A stretch of DNA of 5,849 nt from Nitrospirae bacterium CG2_30_53_67 (lineage in GTDB: Bacteria; CG2-30-53-67): assembly GCA_001873285.1 (NCBI GenBank), contig MNYV01000059.1, forward strand, positions 1 to 5,849, written 5' to 3'. The notes under the pieces are model-generated. The model was not told the DNA's origin and did no database searches. It was given only the letters and a program-made list of their open reading frames with translations. Shown one piece after another: positions 1-4,604 of the stretch. How positions within the stretch are numbered: the stretch's first letter is position 1; each line of letters begins with the position of its first letter. The translations under genes and the position numbers were made by a program.

Positions 1-1
1 G

Positions 2-130
2 CTTACGCCCTATGAAACCGGTTCAGGCGGATGGGCCGCATCCCAGTGGGTAAAGAACGGGGAGCATATCGTGAACGCCGGGCTTCTCATTGCCCTCGCA
101 GTTCTGATCTCCAGGTATTTCGCTTCGTAG
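2..130 (+). CDS. C-terminal end of an unidentified membrane protein (5' truncated by window edge)
   Basis: An open frame enters from the left edge and ends at TAG 128-130, giving 42 residues. The segment starts LTPYETGSGGW, continues with the polar stretch AASQWVKNGEH, and ends in a hydrophobic helix (AGLLIALAVLISRYF, about residues 26-40) closed by a short AS tail. This fits the last loop and last transmembrane helix of an integral membrane protein. Third codon positions are mostly G or C, as in the other housekeeping genes of the window, which supports real coding. No start is visible. I do not recognise the family and assign no function. Repeat array A begins only 27 nt after the stop codon. 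Confidence 0.6.
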   Translation, partial: LTPYETGSGGWAASQWVKNGEHIVNAGLLIALAVLISRYFAS

Positions 131-153
131 GATTCTCTCGGCCAAAAAACCCT

Positions 154-331
154 TCTCACCACAGAGCACACAGAGAAAAACTTCCTTGGCAAAAAGCAAG
201 AACAAAACTTCACCGCAGAGACGCGGAGGACGCAGAGAAGAGATCTCTGGGTTAAAAGCTAAAAACAAGAAATCTCACCGCAGGGACGCAAAGAAATACA
301 ACAACTCTCCTACAGAGAACATGGAGAAAAA
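154..331 (+). repeat. Repeat array A: 3-4 units of the CACCGCAGAGACGCAGAGG family
   Basis: Unit heads (CACC) lie at 158, 211 and 276, with a degenerate fourth unit at about 306-331. Spacing is 53 and 65 bp. Two head subtypes occur: CACCACAGAGCACACAGAG (158) and CACCGCAGAGACGCGGAGG (211); the unit at 276 is a shortened second type. The stretches between heads are also related to each other (GG-TTAAAAGCTAAAAACAAG-like), so this is a degenerate tandem repeat and not independent insertions. A 10-bp palindrome AGAGATCTCT lies at 239-248. Segment 211-283 matches 1974-2045 in array B with about five differences, counted by eye. Similar repeats are, from memory, common between genes of environmental bacteria; their function is not known to me. 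Confidence 0.9.
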
Positions 332-359
332 GCATTCATCGGCACGGGTTGGTCTGAGA

Positions 360-480
360 TTACCGGTAGGCTGAATCATGATCCGGGTGAAGGGATACAA
401 AGGGTGTTTAGCACGGCGTGCCGATCGTTCTTGTCCAGTTCAAACAATCCTTCAAGAAAAATCGGGTTATTGACATCCAT
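360..480 (-). pseudogene. Toxin-like gene remnant, internally deleted and frameshifted
   Basis: Read on the minus strand, ATG 480-478 opens a frame encoding MDVNNPI then FLEGLFELDKNDRHAVLNT, which falls out of frame and stops at 376-378. In the next frame, starting near 404, the sequence reads PFVSLHPDHDSAYR and stops at TAA 362-360. From memory, small RelE/ParE-like hypothetical proteins of about 95-100 residues begin with an 'LDK..R..V..TLRKI' stretch and end with 'FLSLHPDHDSAY'. The two pieces therefore look like the two ends of one such gene, with roughly 50-60 residues missing and the frame changed at the join. An AAGG lies upstream of the ATG, and the antitoxin-like remnant ends 13 nt before it, the order typical of type II modules. 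The two ends are seen directly; the family name is recall and needs a search. Confidence 0.6.
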
Positions 481-493
481 GCGGACCTTGCTT

Positions 494-658
494 TTATTTC
501 CGGATGGCTTCACTCAGTTTCGGGAGGTCGGTTTCTGATGGTCTTTTTTCCCGTGCCCAGGCCAGTCCGTGATCTATTCGCCTCCTTGCAGGTTCTTCGT
601 GGATCCGGCGTTCATTGTCTGGAACAAACTCCCCGGTTCGAATAATCTTCTTGCTTAT
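494..658 (-). pseudogene. Antitoxin-like small gene with ATA in place of a start codon
   Basis: On the minus strand a 55-codon frame runs from ATA 658-656 to TAA 496-494. After the ATA-encoded residue it reads SKKIIRTGEFVPDNERRIHE, then EPARRRIDHGLAWAREKRPS and ETDLPKLSEAIRK. It is charged, free of internal stops, and has protein-like composition. A strong Shine-Dalgarno-like GGGAGGG lies just upstream (+ strand complement 661-667), spaced as if ATA had once been ATG. The frame holds no ATG, GTG or TTG codon back to the upstream in-frame stop, so it probably cannot be translated normally. It is followed after 13 nt by the toxin-like remnant, suggesting a former antitoxin-toxin operon. The antitoxin role is inferred from position and size; I do not recognise the family. 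Confidence 0.5.
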
Positions 659-682
659 GATTCCCTCCCTTGCAAAAAATAC

Positions 683-711
683 TTGATTTAATTCCCCATT
701 TTATATATATT
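683..711 (+). promoter_or_regulatory. Candidate sigma-70-like promoter for the ATPase gene
   Basis: TTGATT (683-688) and TATATT (706-711) are separated by 17 bp, inside a strongly AT-rich stretch. This would start transcription near 718, about 40 nt before the GTG start. A perfect TATAAT also lies at 735-740 but has no recognisable -35 and would give almost no leader. The same AT-rich stretch is upstream of the minus-strand antitoxin remnant, so it may once have been a divergent control region. Confidence 0.35.
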
Positions 712-756
712 TAGGGTATTCTATTCCCTTAGATTATAATTAATTGGAGACTAAAC

Positions 757-1896
757 GTGCCGATTATTCCTCGGACAATCCAAAAAAATATTGAAAATCA
801 TCTATTTAAGAAGAAGGTGGTCATTATCTACGGTCCGAGACAGGTGGGCAAGACGACTCTGATCAAAGAGATACAGAAGAAATACCCTGAAAAATCAACC
901 TACCTGAACTGTGATGAGCCGGATATACGCCAGGCCTTGACACAAGTTACGTCCACGGAAATCAAGGAGTTCATCGGCAGGAACAGGCTCATTTTTGTTG
1001 ATGAGGCGCAGAGGGTGAAAAATATCGGCATCACTCTGAAAATCATGGTGGATCAACTTCCGGACGTACAGGTCTTGGCCACGGGCTCTTCATCTTTTGA
1101 TTTGTCGAACGAGATCTCCGAACCCCTGACAGGGAGAAAGTATGAATTTCACCTCTATCCCTTTTCCCTCGAAGAGATCTCCGCCATCTATTCGGATATT
1201 GAAATTCAGAGAATCCTTGAAAGAAGAATGCTCCTCGGGATGTATCCGGAGATTGTTCAGGCCAAGACCGAGGCGGAAGGAAAATTAAGGAGTCTCACCC
1301 ATAGCTATCTTTATAAAGATGCCCTTCAGTACCAGAAGATCAAACACTCTGAAGTTTTAGAGAGGCTGCTGCAGGCCCTGGCCCTGCAAATCGGTCAGGA
1401 GGTCTCCTACACCGAGCTGGCCGGGATTGTCGGAATAGATAAGAAGACCGTAGTAAGTTATATTGAAGTTCTGGAAAAGGCCTTTATTATTTTTCGTCTT
1501 GGGCCTTTCAGCCGAAACCTGAGAAATGAATTAAAGAAGCTCAGAAAGATCTATTTCTTTGATACCGGCGTCAGAAATGCCCTGATCAACAATTTCAACC
1601 CCCTGAATCTACGCGGGGACATCGGAAACCTGTGGGAAAATTTTATGATCAGTGAGAGGATCAAGTTTAACCAGAACCATGGGATCGCCAAGAATATCTA
1701 TTTCTGGAGGACTCACGGACAGCAAGAGATCGATTATCTGGAAGAAGCCCAAGGGAAACTTCACGGCTTTGAATTTAAATGGAACCAGAAAAACTATCGG
1801 GCGCCCCGCGTGTTCCTGGAGGCCTATGCCGGAAGTAATGTGAAGGTTATCAACAATAAGACGTATAGGAGTTTTATCAGCGAGCGCGGTTTGTGA
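757..1896 (+). CDS. AAA-type ATPase with C-terminal DUF4143 domain
   Basis: 379 residues, close to full length for the AAA_14-DUF4143 family. The GTG start is supported by GGAGA at 746-750, 6 nt upstream. The N-terminal ATPase has Walker A GPRQVGKT (residues 26-33), Walker B LIFVDEAQ (78-85) and a sensor-1-like ATGSSSFDL (108-116), followed by a TGR...FHLYPFS stretch typical of the family. A helical/winged-helix-like middle part (QEVSYTELAGIVGIDKKTV, about 215-240) precedes a C-terminal restriction-nuclease-like motif: EID (324-326) and E-F-K (339-341). All key residues are present, so the gene looks intact. These proteins are numerous and patchily distributed; their cellular role is not settled and nuclease activity is not established. 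Sampled 60-base lines have lower GC (19/60 at 781-840, 32/60 at 1561-1620) than rodA (35-39/60), consistent with separate acquisition. It lies divergent from a dead toxin-antitoxin-like pair and is flanked by arrays A and B. Confidence 0.9.
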   Translation: MPIIPRTIQKNIENHLFKKKVVIIYGPRQVGKTTLIKEIQKKYPEKSTYLNCDEPDIRQALTQVTSTEIKEFIGRNRLIFVDEAQRVKNIGITLKIMVDQLPDVQVLATGSSSFDLSNEISEPLTGRKYEFHLYPFSLEEISAIYSDIEIQRILERRMLLGMYPEIVQAKTEAEGKLRSLTHSYLYKDALQYQKIKHSEVLERLLQALALQIGQEVSYTELAGIVGIDKKTVVSYIEVLEKAFIIFRLGPFSRNLRNELKKLRKIYFFDTGVRNALINNFNPLNLRGDIGNLWENFMISERIKFNQNHGIAKNIYFWRTHGQQEIDYLEEAQGKLHGFEFKWNQKNYRAPRVFLEAYAGSNVKVINNKTYRSFISERGL

Positions 1897-1917
1897 TGCC
1901 TGGTTAAAAGCAAGATT

Positions 1918-2131
1918 CACCGCAGAGGACGCGGAGAAAAATCTGCAGGGTGAAAAGCTAAAGACAAGGCTCTCACCGCAGAGACGCAGAGGACGCGGAG
2001 AAGAGATCTCTGGGCTAAAGCTAAAAACAAGAAATCTCACCACAGAGCACACAGAGAACGCAAAGAAGAACCTGCTTGGTGAAAAGCTAAAGACAAAGCT
2101 CTCACCGCAGAGGCGCGGAGGACGCAGAGAA
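1918..2131 (+). repeat. Repeat array B: four units of the CACCGCAGAGACGCAGAGG family
   Basis: Heads start at 1918, 1974, 2038 and 2103 (spacing 56, 64 and 65 bp). The first is shortened, the second and fourth are of the CACCGCAGAGACGCAGAGG type, and the third is of the CACCACAGAGCACACAGAG type. Inter-unit stretches share GAAAAGCTAAAGACAA-like sequence, and a spacer-like GGTTAAAAGCAAGATT at 1902-1917 precedes the first head, so the array practically abuts the ATPase stop at 1896. Palindrome AGAGATCTCT recurs at 2002-2011. The array fills the gap between the convergent ATPase and DUF362 genes. No U-tract-type terminator is visible in 1897-2200. Confidence 0.9.
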
Positions 2132-2181
2132 AGGCTTACTTGGCTATATAGCAGGGTTAAAAACCATTTCACCTCCATAAG

Positions 2182-2202
2182 AATTCTTTAGTAACAAGAA
2201 TT
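2182..2202. repeat. Short AT-rich inverted repeat at the end of the DUF362 gene
   Basis: AATTCTT (2182-2188) and AAGAATT (2196-2202) form a 7-bp perfect inverted repeat with a 7-nt loop, overlapping the TAA stop of the minus-strand DUF362 gene. The stem is too AT-rich, and lacks a following U tract on the minus strand, for a confident intrinsic terminator. It is recorded as the only hairpin seen at this 3' end. Confidence 0.35.
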
Positions 2203-3286
2203 ACTCATACTTCTCAAAAAGCTTCCCCCAGCGTGTCTTTCGGATCTCTCCGATTCTCTTCTTCCCTATCAAAGGATACCAGTAGAGGTCATGATAAAGC
2301 CGGGACGCGGCGTAGGACCATGGGACCAGGAAGGTTCGCAGCATGAGCTTTTCCAGGGGTTTCAGCCACCCGTGGTAGATCAATTTTTGCCCCCGGCTGG
2401 CCAGCGTGTTCTCATGGCCGTGAAAGTGAAAGTTCACGCCGGAGATATCCTCGCCCACCACTTCAATCTCTGCGGGGTCGCCGACGCCGAGCCCCCGTTC
2501 GTGGGCCAGTCGGATGAATTTCAGGGAGAGGGGATCAAATCCCATCATCTTTGCGGCAATGGCGTCGATGGCCACTTGGTCCGCGCCGGCAAGGATGTAA
2601 TTTTTTTCCAGAGGGACCATGCACCTCGGCCCGGGCCCGTCCCCGGCAAGGGTCCCATCCATGACAGCGAAGATCCCGGTGTGGATCTCCTTCTGGATCA
2701 TGAGAAGATCCACCAGGGTTTCATGGATCACACTGTGGGTCCAATGCCGTTTTTCGTTCAAGAGCCCGCCGAAGGCGTTCTTCATGGCTCCGGTCATGGT
2801 GGTGAAGACATGGGTCTTCATGGTGGGAAGATGGATGATGTTCTCGCCGATAAACCGCTTGGGAATCTTGATTCCATCCGGAAAGATCTTGTCGAGGACC
2901 AGCAGTTTTCCTTTGGGCTCGTAGCGTATCCACTCTTCTCCTTCGTAGAGATGGATGTTCCGCAGCCCGTACTTCTCCACGATCGGCTTGTGCTTGTTGT
3001 TGATTTCCCCCTTCTTGGCCGAGACCACCACGGTCCGGTTGTGGCAGGCATGCATGAGCTCCCGGGAGTAGCCGTCCAGAAGCAAGGTCCGGATCACGCC
3101 CTCCAATTGCCAGGGCGGCGTGGAGCACGCCGGGAAATAGACCTCCCAGGAGATATTGATTTTGAGCGCGGTGTCCTTGTCCTTGGGCAGGAACGTTTCA
3201 TATTCCGCAAGGCGCAAGAGCCTCTTATAATCTTCCAGTACGGTCTCCGGCCTCGTCTTAAGGACAGCAACTTTTGGTTTCATCAT
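2201..3286 (-). CDS. DUF362 family protein without a ferredoxin domain
   Basis: 361 residues from a double ATG. GGGAAGG lies only 2 nt before the first ATG (3286-3284) but 5 nt before the second (3283-3281), so the true start may be the second, giving 360 residues. DUF362 hallmarks appear in order: KINISWEVYFP (42-52), LPTMKTH...GAMKNAFGG (153-174) followed by H181/H184, VMDGTLAGDGPGPR (208-221), and ADQVAIDAIAAKMMG (235-249). Only three cysteines are present (54, 81, 222), so the C-terminal 4Fe-4S ferredoxin module found in some relatives is absent. Instead there is an aromatic, partly hydrophobic segment (about 308-340, with FLVPWSYAASRLYHDLYWYP) that could touch the membrane. The gene follows the UbiA-family gene by 18 nt and is almost certainly cotranscribed. 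The biochemical function of DUF362 is unknown; the partner gene suggests a lipid-linked or prenyl substrate, which is inference. Confidence 0.88.
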   Translation of the reverse strand: MMKPKVAVLKTRPETVLEDYKRLLRLAEYETFLPKDKDTALKINISWEVYFPACSTPPWQLEGVIRTLLLDGYSRELMHACHNRTVVVSAKKGEINNKHKPIVEKYGLRNIHLYEGEEWIRYEPKGKLLVLDKIFPDGIKIPKRFIGENIIHLPTMKTHVFTTMTGAMKNAFGGLLNEKRHWTHSVIHETLVDLLMIQKEIHTGIFAVMDGTLAGDGPGPRCMVPLEKNYILAGADQVAIDAIAAKMMGFDPLSLKFIRLAHERGLGVGDPAEIEVVGEDISGVNFHFHGHENTLASRGQKLIYHGWLKPLEKLMLRTFLVPWSYAASRLYHDLYWYPLIGKKRIGEIRKTRWGKLFEKYE

Positions 3287-3304
3287 GGCCTTCCCATTCA
3301 GCTT

Positions 3305-4174
3305 TCATTGATATAGAACTGCCAACACGACAACAACCCACAAGATGACATTGAGCATCATCGGCTTATCGCTGAGCATGATTTGTGCGGGATTTCCCCC
3401 CCGGTCCTTCTGATGCACCAGATAAAGATAGCGGAAGATGCCGTAGAGCACGAAGGGGACGGTATAGATCAGATTTGAAGTCTGGAACTTTTCAACGGTC
3501 TCTTCGGATACGGTATAGAGGGCATAGGACATGACCGTAGAGGCCGTCACCACTGCGATCATTTGATCGAGGAAGTAAGGGCTGTACTGAGAAAGGACTT
3601 TGCGCGATGACACAGCGCCGTTTTCCTGCAAGATGAGTTCGTGACGCCTTTTCGAGAAGCCGAGGAATAGGGCGATGAGGGCCGTGCAGATCAGCACCCA
3701 TTGGGACGTCGGCACATCGATGACCGCTGATCCGGCCAGCACACGAAGCACAAAGCCGGCCGAGATGGTCATGACATCAATAATGACAAGCTCCTTCAAG
3801 ATGAAAGAGTAGAGGAGATTCAAGGTAAGATATATCAGGAGGATCGCCGCGAAACCGGAGGACAGAAACCAACTGACGCCGAGACAGAGGCCGGAAAGGA
3901 GAATCGCCGAAACCACTGCCGTCATGACCGAAAGCCTGCCGGAGGCGACGGGCCGTGCTGCTTTTTTCGGATGAGAACGGTCTTCTTCAATGTCTTTCAC
4001 GTCATTGACCAGGTAGATCGCCCCGGATGCGCCGCAGAAAATGAGAAAGCCGAGGAAGGCTCTAAAAAACATCTCAAGATCAAGAAGGTTTTGCGAAAAA
4101 AGCAGGGGGGCCAAGACAAAGAGATTTTTTATCCACTGTTCAGGCCGCATGGAAATGATGATGGCTTTGAGCAA
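3305..4174 (-). CDS. UbiA-family polyprenyl-phosphate phosphoribosyltransferase (DPPR synthase-like)
   Basis: 289 residues. The start is TTG 4174-4172, supported by GGAGGAG 8 nt upstream; an in-frame ATG eight codons in (MRPEQWIKN) has no such site. The N-terminal RPEQWIKNLFVLAPL (10-24) is characteristic of the decaprenyl-phosphate phosphoribosyltransferase branch. The first Asp-rich motif is NDVKDIEED (57-65) with RPVASG (74-79); the second is YSFILKELVIIDV (122-134), with Y122, K127 and D133; SKRRHEL follows. About eight or nine membrane helices are apparent. In mycobacteria this family moves phosphoribose from PRPP to decaprenyl phosphate for arabinan precursors. Many other bacteria carry homologues whose product is less clear, so the exact polyprenyl acceptor and fate are not assigned. 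It is the first gene of a two-gene operon with DUF362, with its own promoter candidate at 4290-4318. No epimerase (DprE-like) gene is in the window. Confidence 0.87.
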   Translation of the reverse strand: MLKAIIISMRPEQWIKNLFVLAPLLFSQNLLDLEMFFRAFLGFLIFCGASGAIYLVNDVKDIEEDRSHPKKAARPVASGRLSVMTAVVSAILLSGLCLGVSWFLSSGFAAILLIYLTLNLLYSFILKELVIIDVMTISAGFVLRVLAGSAVIDVPTSQWVLICTALIALFLGFSKRRHELILQENGAVSSRKVLSQYSPYFLDQMIAVVTASTVMSYALYTVSEETVEKFQTSNLIYTVPFVLYGIFRYLYLVHQKDRGGNPAQIMLSDKPMMLNVILWVVVVLAVLYQ

Positions 4175-4266
4175 GGAAGAGACTCCTCCATATTTTCCGG
4201 ATCGTTGAGACGGCCGGACACGCCTGTTTTGGTGCGCTCACTCGACCTCTTGCGGTAGGCCGAACC

Positions 4267-4287
4267 GAATGATATTTTCAATCATTC
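4267..4287. repeat. Perfect 7-bp inverted repeat at the predicted transcription start of the UbiA-family operon
   Basis: GAATGAT (4267-4273) and ATCATTC (4281-4287) form a perfect inverted repeat with a 7-nt centre. It lies immediately downstream of the candidate -10 (4290-4295) on the minus strand, so it covers the expected +1. It could be a repressor operator or a 5'-terminal RNA hairpin. There is no direct evidence for either. Confidence 0.4.
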
Positions 4288-4289
4288 TC

Positions 4290-4318
4290 TCTATATCCCG
4301 CCAAAATGTAAAGAACAA
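4290..4318 (-). promoter_or_regulatory. Candidate sigma-70-like promoter for the UbiA/DUF362 operon
   Basis: Read on the minus strand, TTGTTC (4318-4313) and TATAGA (4295-4290) are separated by 17 bp. Transcription would start near 4283, giving a leader of about 110 nt before the TTG start. The -10 agrees with TATAAT at four of six positions. The inverted repeat at 4267-4287 sits on the predicted start. Confidence 0.4.
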
Positions 4319-4362
4319 TTTTCCAAATGAACGGAGCACGTCTTGCCTTTTGCTATCTCTAT

Positions 4363-4593
4363 CTTTTCTCTGTGTCCTGGTTTATTGTTGTCAAGCATTT
4401 TTTCTTTTTCTTGTCTTGGCATTTAGCCCGGAATCTCTTCCTTTGCGACCTCCGCGCCTCTGTGGTGAAGAGGTCTTGGTTTTCGTTCTTACCTAAAAGG
4501 CCTTTCCTCTGCGGTCTCTGTGTGCTCTGCGGTGAATTCTTTGCCTTTGCCTTTGCCTTTGCCTTTAGCTATCTTTAGCCTTTCTCTGTGGTG
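4363..4593 (-). repeat. Repeat array C: CACCGCAGAG-family units in the opposite orientation
   Basis: On the minus strand, heads begin at 4593 (short, CACCACAGAGAAAGG), 4534 (CACCGCAGAGCACACAGAG) and 4467 (CACCACAGAGGCGCGGAGG). A partial unit GGACACAGAGAAAAG lies at about 4363-4377. Head spacing is 59 and 67 bp. Spacer-like stretches resembling GGGCTAAA..CAAGAAA recur between units, as in arrays A and B, but this array is more degenerate. It begins 11 nt after the rodA stop and reads in the same direction as rodA. Together with the operon leader it accounts for the gene-free stretch 4175-4604. Confidence 0.85.
4540..4566. repeat. Hexanucleotide microsatellite (TTTGCC)4 inside array C
   Basis: Four perfect TTTGCC copies plus a trailing TTT run from 4540 to 4566. 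On the minus strand this is GGCAAA repeated, and it occupies the place of the usual AAAGCTAAA-type spacer between two heads. Local slippage expansion of the spacer is the likely origin. No gene reads through it. Confidence 0.9.
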
Positions 4594-4604
4594 CGTCTTG
4601 TCTT

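Noticed and set aside
23-268. Minus-strand frames at the left end (LRPPRLCGE-type)
   Set aside because: They are translations of array A and run antisense to the membrane-protein tail at 2-130.
154-331. CRISPR-like repeat/spacer pattern in arrays A, B and C
   Set aside because: Repeats are degenerate and of variable length, the 'spacers' are related to each other instead of unique, and no cas gene is present.
418-645. 75-residue plus-strand frame
   Set aside because: It lies antisense to the antitoxin- and toxin-like remnants, which show better protein-like sequence, and it has no convincing ribosome site.
735-740. Perfect TATAAT as the ATPase promoter -10
   Set aside because: No -35 element lies at suitable spacing and transcription would start on top of the ribosome-binding site; the 683-711 pair fits better.
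1609-2178. 189-residue minus-strand frame
   Set aside because: It overlaps the intact ATPase gene and consists mainly of translated intergenic repeat; no ribosome site or family match is apparent.
2132-2200. Intrinsic terminator between the convergent ATPase and DUF362 genes
   Set aside because: The only hairpin (2182-2202) has an AT-only stem except one G-C pair and no U tract, so termination here cannot be claimed.
2291-3316. 341-residue plus-strand frame
   Set aside because: It is antisense to the DUF362 gene, which carries clear family motifs; the plus-strand frame has no recognisable motif and is a product of GC-biased codon use.
4269-4578. Plus-strand frames across array C with an FAFAFAF stretch
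   Set aside because: They arise from repeat sequence and the TTTGCC microsatellite; the two overlapping frames have no ribosome site or family motif.
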